Made by a program: the position numbers and the translations under genes. Under the pieces are notes generated by a model that saw only the letters and a list, made by a program, of their open reading frames with translations, did not search any database and was not told the DNA's origin. Of a stretch of DNA of 64,000 nt, positions 44,481-54,202 are shown piece by piece. Each line of letters starts with the position of its first letter. Within the stretch, counting starts at the first letter, position 1. The stretch spans positions 992,001 through 1,056,000 of the forward strand of contig OZ244118.1 of NCBI GenBank assembly GCA_965215765.1, given 5' to 3'. This stretch comes from G965212025 sp965215765. Lineage in GTDB: Bacteria > Pseudomonadota > Gammaproteobacteria > Poriferisulfidales > Oxydemutatoraceae.

Positions 44481-44837
44481 AGACCCGGACTGGCGATTTC
44501 TTCTTTGTGGTAACTAGGGAAAAGCAATGTGAATTCCGGTGTGGTCAGCACCATGTACGCCTGACTGACAGTAAAGAAATTTAAGGCATTGAAGGTGTTC
44601 GCATATCGCCTAGGTGGCACGTGCGGTGGGACAAGCATGACAGAAAGCTTGCCAAGTCAGGGTGAAGAGAAACAACGGCCAGCAACGGTGTCAATCAATA
44701 ACCTTTGACCGCGAACGTTGAAATATGCCCCAGATGCTTGCTTGTTTTGCACAGAGCCGAGCTTACGTTGGCTTGACATTTGAGTTAGCGAGTGCTAAAG
44801 GTAGCCAGCGTATCTAGTTAATCTAATGGAGAAAAAC
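44481..44837. other. 357-base stretch without a gene
   Basis: Only short frames are seen. A reverse-strand start and its continuation have no motif. An AT-rich segment near 44790-44825 (GCGAGTGCTAAAGGTAGCCAGCG...TAGTTAATCTAATGG) probably contains the promoter of the lipoprotein gene. Confidence 0.4.
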
Positions 44838-45227
44838 ATGAATATTAAATATCTTGCAATTTTAATGGCGGTTGCTTCTTTATCTTTAGGCAGCTGCTCA
44901 TTCAGGACAACAGAATCAGGTTATAGCTTTAAAGCTAAGGTGATTACTCAAGGTGGATATCATACGCTTATAGCAGAATGTATCCCAAAAGAATCAGTAA
45001 CAGAACTAACGTTCAAAGATGATTTTTTAGGTAGGCTTCTTTTTGGAATATCTGACGAATCTGGAAACGATAAAGATCAAAAAATTGAGCTTACTAGGAT
45101 CTTGGCAGCCCTTGGCGATTCCAAAACAGCGAAAGTAGCACAAACCTTGCTAGCAGCACAGTCAACTGCAATAGGAGTTTTAAATCAAGCCTTAAAAGAT
45201 AAATTAATACCGTGCCCACCAAAATGA
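44838..45227 (+). CDS. Small lipoprotein of unknown function
   Basis: A 129-residue protein with a lipoprotein signal: after a hydrophobic run (YLAILMAVASLSLGSC) the lipobox LGSC marks lipid attachment. The mature part is polar, with two further cysteines (AECIP; LIPCPP), and helical toward the end (ILAALGDSKTAKVAQTLLAAQSTAIGVLNQALKD). I do not recognise a family. ATG 44838 was chosen over 44826 because a GGAG ribosome site lies just before it. The gene is AT-richer than the left part of the window, in keeping with transfer. Confidence 0.75.
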   Translation: MNIKYLAILMAVASLSLGSCSFRTTESGYSFKAKVITQGGYHTLIAECIPKESVTELTFKDDFLGRLLFGISDESGNDKDQKIELTRILAALGDSKTAKVAQTLLAAQSTAIGVLNQALKDKLIPCPPK

Positions 45228-45868
45228 GGGGTAGCCAAATTAGGATAAAAGAGACAATTGGGATACAAAGGCCAATTGGAGCACAAGAGCCATAAGGACT
45301 GTTCCACCCAACTAGGGAACAAGAAGATATAACAGGAAACAAAAAAGGAAAAAGCAGTTAAGCTGTGTGAGCATGTTTAAATAATGTGTGGGAAGTGGAA
45401 GTTTTCTTGAAAAATGACAAGAGATTTGGTCAGGATATCAGAAATCAGTAAGCAGGCTGTTGTTTAGAAGCGGACAGGGCATTCAAGAAACAGGGAGGTT
45501 TATGAAATTGGGAGACGGTGATTCTTGGCTAATGTTTGGACTTCCTTTGAAGAAACCTCACAAATAAACTTTTTAGTGCCACGCTAAGCCCCCTCCACAG
45601 AGCGTGTTAGGGTGCGCGGAGTCTTTTTCCTCTTTTCTGCGGCAACTTTCGACAACACCGTTGGCTTGCAGATCTCAATTTTTCAAAACCTGCGCTAGTT
45701 TGACTGTTAAATACAAAGAGTTTGGTCAGCCACATTTTCGTAGCTCCGTTAACTCTTCTCGGAAAGCCTAAGTTCAGATTGCCTGGAAGCCGAATTCTTC
45801 GTAAATCTTTTCTCAAACTAGCTTGGTTTGAGCCGCGGCTAGGTGCCCGCCATTTAAATTAATTCAGT
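45228..45868. other. 641-base stretch without a supported gene
   Basis: It lies between the lipoprotein gene and a convergent HAD gene. Only short frames occur, with no ribosome site or motif. Near 45590-45650 the composition briefly turns GC-richer, like the left part of the window. No repeats or RNA genes are evident. Confidence 0.45.
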
Positions 45869-46708
45869 TCAACTGCCTTGTTGGTAATCTATTATGGATT
45901 CTTCAGCAGAAATTTGGTCAATGATAGCTCTGATAATTGTATCAACATCACTGCCTTTTGAATAATCTGCTTTGGCAACATATTTTGCACGTCCATTTTT
46001 AACAATATCAATAACTCTTTTTTTGGCACCCTTTTTATTGGGAGTGTAAACGGCAATGGAGTTACCACCTTTGTAATTTACCATTTTCATGGCTGGTACA
46101 TCCGTTTCACCATCTCCAATGTAAATCATTCTTGAGAATGGTATGGGTCTATCGGCTTCAGCTTGGTGTTGATTAATTTGAGAATCGTCCCACGCATTGT
46201 CAATGCCTTTGTTTATTCTGAATAAATATTGAACTTTAGTTGTAAAATTAATTGCATGAGCAGGCCATTCTGCTACTTTGTTTACATCATATTTAAATGA
46301 ACAAGCAAATATATTTTTAAATTCTTTAGCAATAGCCGTGCCCTCAATCATTTCTTTAGTTCCTGATGATATAATATTATGCTCCAACTTTATTCTTTTA
46401 CTTCTTGCATATTCATTTATGTGGTCAAAAAAGCCTTGGACTCCTTTAAAGAACTTTACTTCCTCCCCGTGTTTAGTAATTTCAGCCCTAGTTACTGGTA
46501 CTTTTCCTTTAGCCTTGCTAATAATAAGAAACATGTACGCTAATATTCGATCCATCTCGTCATCTTTTACCATTTTGTCAACCTCTTTCCAGAATTCTTC
46601 TTTTTTCAATCCAATTTGTGGAATAAATGAGGTCTCTTGAATATTACCCTTGACAAGGGTTCCATCAAAATCGTAGCATATGGCTACAGTAGTGTGTTTT
46701 TTAGGCAT
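45869..46708 (-). CDS. HAD-like hydrolase
   Basis: A 279-residue cytoplasmic protein of the haloacid-dehalogenase superfamily. Motif I is CYDFDGTLVKG (nucleophile and acid Asp at residues 13 and 15), motif II is ISSGTKEM, and motif IV is YIGDGETDVPAMK. The region between motifs I and II is a helical cap. Motif III is probably in the TTKVQYLFRINKG segment. Such proteins occur in mobile islands; the substrate is unknown. A GGAG ribosome site precedes the ATG. The gene is clearly AT-richer than the left half of the window. Confidence 0.82.
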   Translation of the reverse strand: MPKKHTTVAICYDFDGTLVKGNIQETSFIPQIGLKKEEFWKEVDKMVKDDEMDRILAYMFLIISKAKGKVPVTRAEITKHGEEVKFFKGVQGFFDHINEYARSKRIKLEHNIISSGTKEMIEGTAIAKEFKNIFACSFKYDVNKVAEWPAHAINFTTKVQYLFRINKGIDNAWDDSQINQHQAEADRPIPFSRMIYIGDGETDVPAMKMVNYKGGNSIAVYTPNKKGAKKRVIDIVKNGRAKYVAKADYSKGSDVDTIIRAIIDQISAEESIIDYQQGS

Positions 46709-46838
46709 TTCTTACTCCATTTGTATTGTGTTCGCACTGTCAATAATTCCGCACCGGACTGCATTTACAGTATCTCTTCACCCTATCACAACTTACCGCT
46801 ATTAGTCAACACTAGTCTGTCCATTTGTCGCCCAAACC

Positions 46839-47066
46839 CATAGTCAGCTTATCAATTTCACCTTCGCAAAATTCAAGCATCGCGGTGGAAAGGCATCGCA
46901 AACCGAGTGTTGCTGAGTATACACTACTGACCGGCATCAAGCACCCACCAACAGCACTATTTACTCGGTAATTGCGTAACATAAAGTGTCCACGTTGAAG
47001 ACAACATAACTGAGCAAAGCCATGAGCCATTCACAACTATCCTCCAACTACATCAACCTGGGAAAG
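46839..47066 (+). repeat. Left copy of a ~200-base diverged direct repeat bracketing the defence region
   Basis: The segment starting CATAGTCAGCTTATCAA and running through CTATACACTACT-like TATACACTACTGACC to GCAAAGCCATGAGCCA recurs at 63530-63752 (CATAGTCAGCATATCAA ... AACAAAGCCATGAGCCA). The copies are in the same orientation and clearly diverged. Both end at the start codon of an AlpA-like gene. The ~16.5 kb between them holds the SNF2-Mod-Res system and the ATPase-PIN pair. Confidence 0.8.
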
Positions 47067-47195
47067 CGACTAGTCGGTTACAGAGGCATCTCTGCATGCA
47101 TCCTTGAGCGTTGGTACCCCACTAGCCGTGAGGCTCCATTTTTTAAGATTGGTGGACGTGTGATTTACCGGGTGGAAGATGTCATTGCGATGTGA
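47022..47195 (+). CDS. Small AlpA-like (HTH_17) DNA-binding protein
   Basis: A 57-residue protein with the excisionase-like winged-helix pattern. LGYRGISACILERWYPTSRE is the helix-turn-helix, and PFFKIGGRVIYRVEDVIAM is the wing with the K-I-G-x-R-x-x-Y-R-x-x-D signature of AlpA/HTH_17 proteins. These regulate prophage or island genes. The ATG lies at 47022 at the end of the left repeat; a mutated copy of its start occurs at 63703. There is no strong ribosome site. Confidence 0.6.
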   Translation: MSHSQLSSNYINLGKRLVGYRGISACILERWYPTSREAPFFKIGGRVIYRVEDVIAM

Positions 47196-47345
47196 GGGGC
47201 GGCACTTTGCCGGCTCCGCACAATCACAGGTAGTAAGGATATAAACCGCCCCTTTCGTTGTTACATGAGTCACCGCATTCTCAGCTTTTCCCAGGATGTG
47301 ACTTATGCGCTTCTCGACAAAATTACTCTAAAACACTAAAAATGG

Positions 47346-47371
47346 TTGATTGATGTACTAATTTGTACTAT
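47346..47371 (+). promoter_or_regulatory. Possible operator/promoter of the HTH-SNF2-mod-res operon
   Basis: Two GTACTA hexamers at 47355 and 47365 are exactly ten bases apart, one helical turn, a spacing expected for a winged-helix dimer site. The second overlaps a -10-like TACTAT (47366-47371); a TTGATT lies 14 bases before it, which is closer than ideal. The site lies 56 bases before the HTH regulator start. Autoregulation by that protein is a guess. Confidence 0.35.
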
Positions 47372-47426
47372 TCTGCCGGTTTCAGACGGAATACTTTCCG
47401 TCACTGTCAATAAACGAAGAAAATCA

Positions 47427-47621
47427 ATGAGTGGTGAAATCCTGACAACTAGAGAAGTTGCAAAATATCTAAAGGTTAACGAGCGCACGGTTTATCGCTT
47501 GGCTGCGGATAAAAAAATCCCGGCTTTTAAGGTGGGTGGCGCTTGGCGTTTTTCACGGTCAGAGATTGAGAAATGGATTAAGCGACAATCAAATCAAGAG
47601 GCTGAGGTGGATAAGGCGTGA
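47427..47621 (+). CDS. Excisionase-family HTH regulator
   Basis: A 64-residue DNA-binding protein of the excisionase/MerR-like family. TTREVAKYLKVNERTVYRLAAD is the helix-turn-helix, and KIPAFKVGGAWRFSRSEIEKWI is the wing, with the family pattern of K-V/I-G-G-x-W-R-F. ATG 47427 was chosen because the domain starts there; a longer frame from 47346 is unlikely. Its stop overlaps the start of the SNF2 helicase gene (GTGA), so the two are translated together. This makes it a likely regulator of the restriction-type operon. Confidence 0.8.
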   Translation: MSGEILTTREVAKYLKVNERTVYRLAADKKIPAFKVGGAWRFSRSEIEKWIKRQSNQEAEVDKA

Positions 47622-50479
47622 TAACTAACCATCATGCCAAATACTATGCCCATGAGCTAACCCGGCAGGTTGCTGGGGGTAGTATCGACCGCCTCACAAC
47701 GTCGCTTTTCGATGCGCGTGTTGACCTCAACCCGCATCAAATTGACGCGGCTCTGTTTGCTTTAGGGTCACCTCTCTCTAAAGGTGTCGTTTTTGCCGAT
47801 GAGGTAGGACTTGGCAAAACCATTGAGGCAGGACTTGTTCTTTGTCAATACTGGGCGGAGCGTAAACGCAAGTTGCTGATTGTTTGTCCGGCATCACTTC
47901 GCCGTCAGTGGGCGGCGGAGCTTTTAGAAAAATTCAACCTTCCCATCCTGATTTTGGATACTGCCAGTGTTCGTAAGCAACGAAAAGAAGGAATTTACAA
48001 CCCGTTCGATCAAAACAAGGTCATCATCCTGTCGTACCACTACGCTAGCCGGATGGAAGATGAGTTACTAGTCGTTCCCTGGAACTTGGTTGTACTCGAC
48101 GAAGCCCATAAATTGCGAAATGCCTACCGGAAGAGCAATCGGATGGGTCAGGCATTGCGGCGGGTATTGGATGGTAGGCAAAAGCTGCTTCTTACGGCAA
48201 CGCCACTCCAGAACAGCCTGATGGAACTATACGGCCTATCCACGCTAATTGATGAACGCATCTTTGGTGACGACAAGGCGTTTCGTAAACAGTATCTAAA
48301 TGCCGGAACTGACACCAGAGAACTCCGGGAACGACTATCCGGTTTTGTGAAACGCACCCTACGCAAACAGGTTCTGGAGTATGTCCGCTACACGGAACGG
48401 CGTACTTTTACCCAATCATTCACGCCCAGTGGTGATGAACAGCGGCTATATGATGCACTTTCCGCTTTTATGCTCCGTGAAGAGTCTTACGCACTCCCCA
48501 AAGGCCAAAGGCATTTAATGACACTCATTCTCCGAAAGCTATTGGCGTCAAGTACTTACGCAGTTACTAAAACTTTAAAAGGTATTCGTGAACGTCTGGT
48601 ATTACTACGCGATCAACAGCCTGCTACCGAAGACTTTCTCAGTCACCTGATTGAAGAAGATGAACTTGCGGCTGAATACCTGGAAGAACTGGAAGATACA
48701 TCCACAGCTGATGCTGAAAATGAATCAACCTTCGACAAGGAAATGATTGATCAGGAAATAGCTGAGCTAGAACAGCACATTGCCTGGGCAGAAGCAATCA
48801 GTATTGACAGCAAAACGCAACAGCTTCTTACAGCATTGGAAACCGGGTTCAATGAAATGGAAAAAATGGGAGCCGCGCGTAAAGCAATCATTTTTACTGA
48901 ATCAAGACGCACACAGGAATATGTAAAAACTTATCTGAAAGGAAATGGCTATGAGGGAAAACTGGTTACATTCAACGGCTCAAACAATGATCCCGACTCA
49001 ACGAATATCTATAAAAAATGGCTGGAGACAAATCGGGATAGCGAGAAAATCACTGGCTCTCGTCCCGTGAATCGTCGCGCTGCCTTGATTGAGCGGTTTC
49101 AGAATGAAGCCGAGATTATGGTGGCAACTGAGGCCGCAGCTGAAGGTGTTAACTTGCAGTTCTGTTCTATGGTTATCAATTATGACCTGCCATGGAATCC
49201 GCAACGCATTGAACAGCGAGTTGGCCGTTGTCATCGTTATGGGCAAAAGCATGATGTGGTGGTAGTCAACTTCGTCAACACTCGTAACGAGGCAGACCAG
49301 CGGGTACTAGAGCTACTCTCCGACAAATTCAAACTGTTCAGTGGTGTATTTGGAGCATCGAACGATGTACTTGGACAGATCGGAAGCGGTATTGACTTCG
49401 AAAAACGCATCTTGCGTATCTATCAAAGTTGCCGCTCCCTAGAAGAAATACAACGTGCCTTTGAAGATTTACAGAAGGAATTGGAGCCCGACATTTCAGA
49501 GCGGCTAGATGATACTCGTCAGCTAATTCTTAAGTACTTTGATGAGGATGTTCACGATCTGCTCAAGGTGCAACTTGATCAAGCGCAACAGCGACTAGAC
49601 AAGGTAGGTCGCCTATTCTGGGATCTTACACGCCATGTATTGAATGAAAATGCCTTGTTCGATGATGAAAAACACGACTTCGTACTCAGGCATGCTCCAA
49701 CTGAGAACATCCAAACAGGCCATTACCAACTCATTCGCAAAGAGCTGGCTGATAAAGAGGTCAGTTCCGAGTACCTGTACCGTCTGACGCATCCTCTCGG
49801 CGAATATGTGCTGGACACAGCCAGACGTGCGGAAACACCCAGCGTTGAAATACAGTTCGATATTTCCAATCATCCGGGTAAAGTTTCTGTAGTCGAAACA
49901 CTAAAAGGGAAAACAGGTTGGCTCTGCCTTGATCTTCTGTCCGTTGATTCATTTCAACGGGAAGAGCATTTGGTATTTACGGGTCTACTGTCTGATGGTA
50001 CTACCATGGATCAGGAAACCTGCGAGAAGCTTTTTTCTTGCCAAGTTGCATCAAAGCCAACGCCACTGAATGGTGGAGAGCCACAGGCGCTGAATACAAA
50101 TGCAGAGCGCCGCTCACGAGCCACCATCAGCCGTGTCCTTGAGGCAAACAACCGTTTCTTCCAGGACGAGCGGGAGAAATTGGAAAAATGGGCAGACGAT
50201 AAAATACTGGCTGCTGAACAGGCTTTACTGGATACTAAAGCCAAAATTCGCGGCCTGAAACGAGAATCAAGGCAGGCAGAAACAGTTGAGCAACAGCACA
50301 AATCCCAAAGAAAAATACAGGACTTGGAAGGATTACAACGTCGGCAGCGTCAACAGATCTTTGATGTTGAAGACGAGATCAACGAAAAACGCGATAAATT
50401 GATTGATGCATTGGAACAACGGATGAACCAACACACTGATAGAGCACGACTATTCACCATGCGGTGGCAAGTCGTCTGA
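47618..50479 (+). CDS. SNF2/RapA-like helicase of a restriction-type system
   Basis: A 953-residue SNF2-family ATPase. Motif I is ADEVGLGKTIEAG (residues 60-72), motif II is LDEAHKLRN (161-164 DEAH), and motif III is LLLTATPLQNS. The helicase C-lobe has AIIFTESRRTQEYVKTYL, EAAAEGVNLQFCSMVINYDLPWNPQRIEQRVGR-type motifs V and VI (broken here by length), and HRYGQ. The last ~140 residues are a long coiled coil. It resembles RapA/HepA and the DISARM protein DrmD, but none of the other DISARM genes is present. It shares an operon with the HTH regulator and mod1 (33 bases away). The 3' end is duplicated at ~54025-54184. Confidence 0.88.
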   Translation: MITNHHAKYYAHELTRQVAGGSIDRLTTSLFDARVDLNPHQIDAALFALGSPLSKGVVFADEVGLGKTIEAGLVLCQYWAERKRKLLIVCPASLRRQWAAELLEKFNLPILILDTASVRKQRKEGIYNPFDQNKVIILSYHYASRMEDELLVVPWNLVVLDEAHKLRNAYRKSNRMGQALRRVLDGRQKLLLTATPLQNSLMELYGLSTLIDERIFGDDKAFRKQYLNAGTDTRELRERLSGFVKRTLRKQVLEYVRYTERRTFTQSFTPSGDEQRLYDALSAFMLREESYALPKGQRHLMTLILRKLLASSTYAVTKTLKGIRERLVLLRDQQPATEDFLSHLIEEDELAAEYLEELEDTSTADAENESTFDKEMIDQEIAELEQHIAWAEAISIDSKTQQLLTALETGFNEMEKMGAARKAIIFTESRRTQEYVKTYLKGNGYEGKLVTFNGSNNDPDSTNIYKKWLETNRDSEKITGSRPVNRRAALIERFQNEAEIMVATEAAAEGVNLQFCSMVINYDLPWNPQRIEQRVGRCHRYGQKHDVVVVNFVNTRNEADQRVLELLSDKFKLFSGVFGASNDVLGQIGSGIDFEKRILRIYQSCRSLEEIQRAFEDLQKELEPDISERLDDTRQLILKYFDEDVHDLLKVQLDQAQQRLDKVGRLFWDLTRHVLNENALFDDEKHDFVLRHAPTENIQTGHYQLIRKELADKEVSSEYLYRLTHPLGEYVLDTARRAETPSVEIQFDISNHPGKVSVVETLKGKTGWLCLDLLSVDSFQREEHLVFTGLLSDGTTMDQETCEKLFSCQVASKPTPLNGGEPQALNTNAERRSRATISRVLEANNRFFQDEREKLEKWADDKILAAEQALLDTKAKIRGLKRESRQAETVEQQHKSQRKIQDLEGLQRRQRQQIFDVEDEINEKRDKLIDALEQRMNQHTDRARLFTMRWQVV

Positions 50480-50512
50480 CCGTGTGGCAGATAAATAACG
50501 ACAGGAAAAACC

Positions 50513-53500
50513 ATGAGTGAAGCGTACAAGAAGCTGATTAAGACCCTGCAAACCATTTTTGAGATGGACAAGGCGGATTTAGACTTTGGTATCTACCGGA
50601 TTATGAATCAAAAAAGGGATGAGATTAATCAATTTCTGGAAGATGACTTATTGCCTCAAGTAAAAGCTACCTTGGCAGATTTTGCGGCGGGTGAGAAAAC
50701 AGAAGTTGAGGCTAAGCTCAAGCACCTTATCAAAACTCTCACTGACGCTGGCGTGGATCCGGAGCACTCAACAAAAGTGAAGGAACTTCAGGAAAAAGTT
50801 ACCTCATCAGTAGACGTTACTGTAGTGGAGAACGATGTTTACTCACACTTGCACATCTTCTTCAGCCGCTATTATGACAAAGGTGATTTTATTTCCCAAC
50901 GTCGTTACAAATCAGATGCCTATGCCATCCCCTATGAGGGTGAAGAGGTAAAACTCTACTGGGCCAATCAGGATCAGTATTACATTAAGTCATCCGAGCA
51001 TCTGCGTGATTATGCCTTTACTGTAGAAAAAGATGACAAAAAAAGTGTACGTATTCATCTTGTGGAAGCAGACACAGAAAAAGATAATATCAAAGCCAAA
51101 AGCGATGAAGAACGGCGCTTTGTATTGGAATATGCCAACCCACTGGCAGTCATAGATGGTGAATTAATCATCCGCTTCCAATACGTGCCGAAAGGGAAAG
51201 AGAAACAAGAAAAACTAAACAGCGATGCCGTTAAAACCATCTTTGGGCAGGAAGGTTTCGGCGAATGGCTAGACTTGTTGAAACAAAAAGCGCCAACGGA
51301 GAAGAAACCCGATCGTACCCTGCTGGAAAAACACCTGAACGATTATACTGCCAGAAACACCTTCGACTATTTTATCCACAAAGACCTAGGTGGCTTCCTG
51401 CGCCGGGAATTGGATTTTTACATCAAGAATGAAGTCTTTCATCTGGATGACATTGACGACGCAGCCTTTGAAGTCACCGAGCAGCACCTACGCAAGATTA
51501 AAGTCATGCGCACCATTGCTCATAAGTTGATTCGTTTGCTGGCGCAAATGGAAGACTTCCAGAAGAAACTGTGGCTCAAGAAAAAGTTTGTTGTGGAAAC
51601 AAATTACTGCATAACGCTGGACCGGGTTCCGGTTAAATTGTATGAAGAGATTGCTTCTTGTTCTGAACAGCATTTTGAATGGGTGAAATTGGGGTTCACC
51701 ACAGATGACACAGAGATCACTGAGGATCACTTGAAGAAGAATTTTAATCTTGTTTTGGATACGAAATTTTTTGACGATAAGTTTAAGACTATGTTGTTAG
51801 CTTCTATTGAGTGCCTTGATGAGCAGTGCGATGGGTTGTTCATAAATTCAGATAACTTTCAGGCTTTAAATTTTCTAAAACCAAAGATGTTAAATAAAAT
51901 TGATTGTATCCATATCGATCCGCCATACAATACTGCAACAAGCGGCTTCCTGTACAAAAATATTTATGAGCATTCCTCTTGGCTATCCATGATGGATAAC
52001 CGCATTTCTATGTCATTCGCTTTATTAAGCGAGAGGGGGGATATGCTTTGCCATGTTGATGAAAATGAATACGAAAAGCTGGACTTGCTATTTGATCTAT
52101 ATGGCTTAATCAGACAAGGAACAATAGTATGGGATAAGAAGAATCCTATGCTGGGACGGAAAGGCATTGCTACTCAGCATGAATATGTTATTTGGAGAAG
52201 CACCAATGAACGTGTTGTACTAGGACGTAGCAATATAATTTTACGTATTCTTGAATATGCAGAATCACTGATTGCAAAAAATAATTACGTTAATGAACGG
52301 ATCCGAAACCAATTTAAACATTGGCTATCCAAACAAAATGGTTTAAGTAAAGGTGACATGGCTTACAAGTATTTAGATGACAGTGGGGAAGTGTTTAGGC
52401 TTGTTGCAATGGGGGCTCCAGAAAAAAGGTTAAATCCCAAATTCCATATCCCACTCAAGCATCCAATTACAGGCAAGGATTGTCCTGTACCACAAAATGG
52501 TTGGTCAAGGACACCAGAAACAATTTCTGAGCTTATTGAAAACAATTTAATTGTATTTGGATCTGACGAGTCTACCCAACCGCAAAAAAAAGTATTTCTG
52601 AGAAAGGATGCACAAAAACAAATTACTTCTGTTCATGGAGATGGGAAAAGTGGTAAGGCATTTCTTGATAAGCTTGGGCTAGAGTTTCCCTATTGTCACC
52701 CAGTATCCATGTATGAGCACCTTTTGTCATCAGTTCAAGAAGAATCTACACTTTTGGATTTTTTTGCTGGGTCAGGTACAAATGGTCATGCTGTTGTAAA
52801 TATATCAAGAAAATACAATACTAGGCACAAATCTATAATGGTTGAAAATGGGAAACATTTTGACAATATATTAAAGCCACGCATTCAAAAAGTTATATTT
52901 TCGGACGATTGGGTCAATGGGAAACCAGTGCCAAGTGGCACTGGCGTAAGTTATCTATTTAAATACATTTGCCTAGAGTCCTACGAAGACGCTCTGAACA
53001 ACCTCATCTTCAAAGATCACACAAATCAGCAACAAGATCTGCTCAAATCTCATCCTCAACTTCGTGAAGATTACATGCTCGGTTACTGGCTTGATGTTGA
53101 AGCGCATGCCAGCGGCTCATTGCTTAATACCGAGCAATTTGAAGATCCTTTTAACTACAAACTTAATATTGCTACCGACAGTGTGGGTGCTACCAAACCC
53201 ACCATAGTGGATCTAGTCGAAACTTTTAACTATCTTCTTGGATTGTCTATCCAACATATTGACACAGTACGCGGCTTCAAAGTGCTTACTGGAACTAACC
53301 CCAAAGAAGAATCTGTGCTAGTCATCTGGCGCAATATTAAAGAACAGGATAACGCTGTGCTTGAAGAATTCTTCGATAAATCCGGGTATAACCCTGGCGA
53401 CACGGAATACGATCACATCTATGTAAATGGTGATCACACCCTGGATGATCCTCACTCTAAGGTAAAAATGATTGAGATTGAATTCAAACGTTTAATGTTT

Positions 53501-53518
53501 GATGTGCAGGGTGTTTGA
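50513..53518 (+). CDS. mod: Type III-like DNA methyltransferase, copy 1
   Basis: A 1,001-residue SAM-dependent DNA methyltransferase of the beta class, because DPPY (residues 469-472) comes before FAGSGT (751-756). DPPY fits N6-adenine methylation. An N-terminal extension of ~430 residues (from DLDFGIYRIMNQKRDEI) precedes the catalytic part and may bind the partner subunits. Residues ~550-745, between the two motifs, should be the target-recognition region. The last ~160 residues (ESYEDALNNL to FDVQGV) are a conserved tail. Both ends match mod2 closely; the middle does not. The gene appears intact. It starts with ATG after GACAGGAAAAACC. Confidence 0.88.
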   Translation: MSEAYKKLIKTLQTIFEMDKADLDFGIYRIMNQKRDEINQFLEDDLLPQVKATLADFAAGEKTEVEAKLKHLIKTLTDAGVDPEHSTKVKELQEKVTSSVDVTVVENDVYSHLHIFFSRYYDKGDFISQRRYKSDAYAIPYEGEEVKLYWANQDQYYIKSSEHLRDYAFTVEKDDKKSVRIHLVEADTEKDNIKAKSDEERRFVLEYANPLAVIDGELIIRFQYVPKGKEKQEKLNSDAVKTIFGQEGFGEWLDLLKQKAPTEKKPDRTLLEKHLNDYTARNTFDYFIHKDLGGFLRRELDFYIKNEVFHLDDIDDAAFEVTEQHLRKIKVMRTIAHKLIRLLAQMEDFQKKLWLKKKFVVETNYCITLDRVPVKLYEEIASCSEQHFEWVKLGFTTDDTEITEDHLKKNFNLVLDTKFFDDKFKTMLLASIECLDEQCDGLFINSDNFQALNFLKPKMLNKIDCIHIDPPYNTATSGFLYKNIYEHSSWLSMMDNRISMSFALLSERGDMLCHVDENEYEKLDLLFDLYGLIRQGTIVWDKKNPMLGRKGIATQHEYVIWRSTNERVVLGRSNIILRILEYAESLIAKNNYVNERIRNQFKHWLSKQNGLSKGDMAYKYLDDSGEVFRLVAMGAPEKRLNPKFHIPLKHPITGKDCPVPQNGWSRTPETISELIENNLIVFGSDESTQPQKKVFLRKDAQKQITSVHGDGKSGKAFLDKLGLEFPYCHPVSMYEHLLSSVQEESTLLDFFAGSGTNGHAVVNISRKYNTRHKSIMVENGKHFDNILKPRIQKVIFSDDWVNGKPVPSGTGVSYLFKYICLESYEDALNNLIFKDHTNQQQDLLKSHPQLREDYMLGYWLDVEAHASGSLLNTEQFEDPFNYKLNIATDSVGATKPTIVDLVETFNYLLGLSIQHIDTVRGFKVLTGTNPKEESVLVIWRNIKEQDNAVLEEFFDKSGYNPGDTEYDHIYVNGDHTLDDPHSKVKMIEIEFKRLMFDVQGV

Positions 53519-53530
53519 ATAACAGCTACT

Positions 53531-54184
53531 ATGGCAAGATTTAAAGACAGGCTGGTACACAATTGTTGGATGCTGACGCAATTTGGCACAGACAAGTTGG
53601 ATGCTCTGAGCAATACGCTGTCTGCTGACCAGCTTATCGGATTTGGTGTGGAAAACCGCAGTAAGTATGCCCATGAAATCATCACCCGGACTCCAGAAGA
53701 AAGCCGAACAGTGGACGATGACCGTCTTCAATACTACGGCGACAACATCGTTCGCCGTTGGAAACAGATCACAGAGAAGCACAACCACAGAGACAGTGCT
53801 TCTCGCTACTGCTTACTGAGCATTACCCGAACTGGTATCGATATTTCACAGACCGTTCTGCGTTGTGCTACGATCTTAATCACTTCCGGGAGTAGCTCAA
53901 TCGGGACTTGCCTAAGCGCGAGCAGATTGAATTTTTTCAAGAAGTCGGTTCACAGTAAGCTTGCAGTATGGATTACTGCGGGTGGTGGTAAGACACACAC
54001 CTCACACGTGATCCATAGAACCAATAAACGCTGTCAGAGCCGACGTGTTTTTGACGTGGAGGACGAGTTCACAGAAAAGTGCGCCGAATTGATTGATGTA
54101 TTGGAACAACGGATGAACCAGCACACTGATAGAGCACGACTATTCACCATACGGTGGCAAGTTGCCTGGCCGTGTGTCAGATAA
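53531..54184 (+). pseudogene. Chimeric remnant: res N-terminus fused to SNF2 C-terminus
   Basis: The open frame of 217 codons is made of three parts. Codons 1-~85 match the start of the intact Res (SADQLIGF, YAHEIIT, ESRTVDDDRLQYY). Codons ~86-135 are out of frame relative to res, due to small deletions. KLAVWITAGGGKT then returns to the Res frame at the Walker A motif. From about codon 168 (VFDVEDEFTEKCAELIDVLE) the sequence matches the last ~50 residues of the SNF2 helicase. No active helicase or nuclease can result, yet the frame is open to its end, so a small protein might be made. Confidence 0.87.
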
Positions 54185-54202
54185 ATAACGACAGGAAAAA
54201 CC

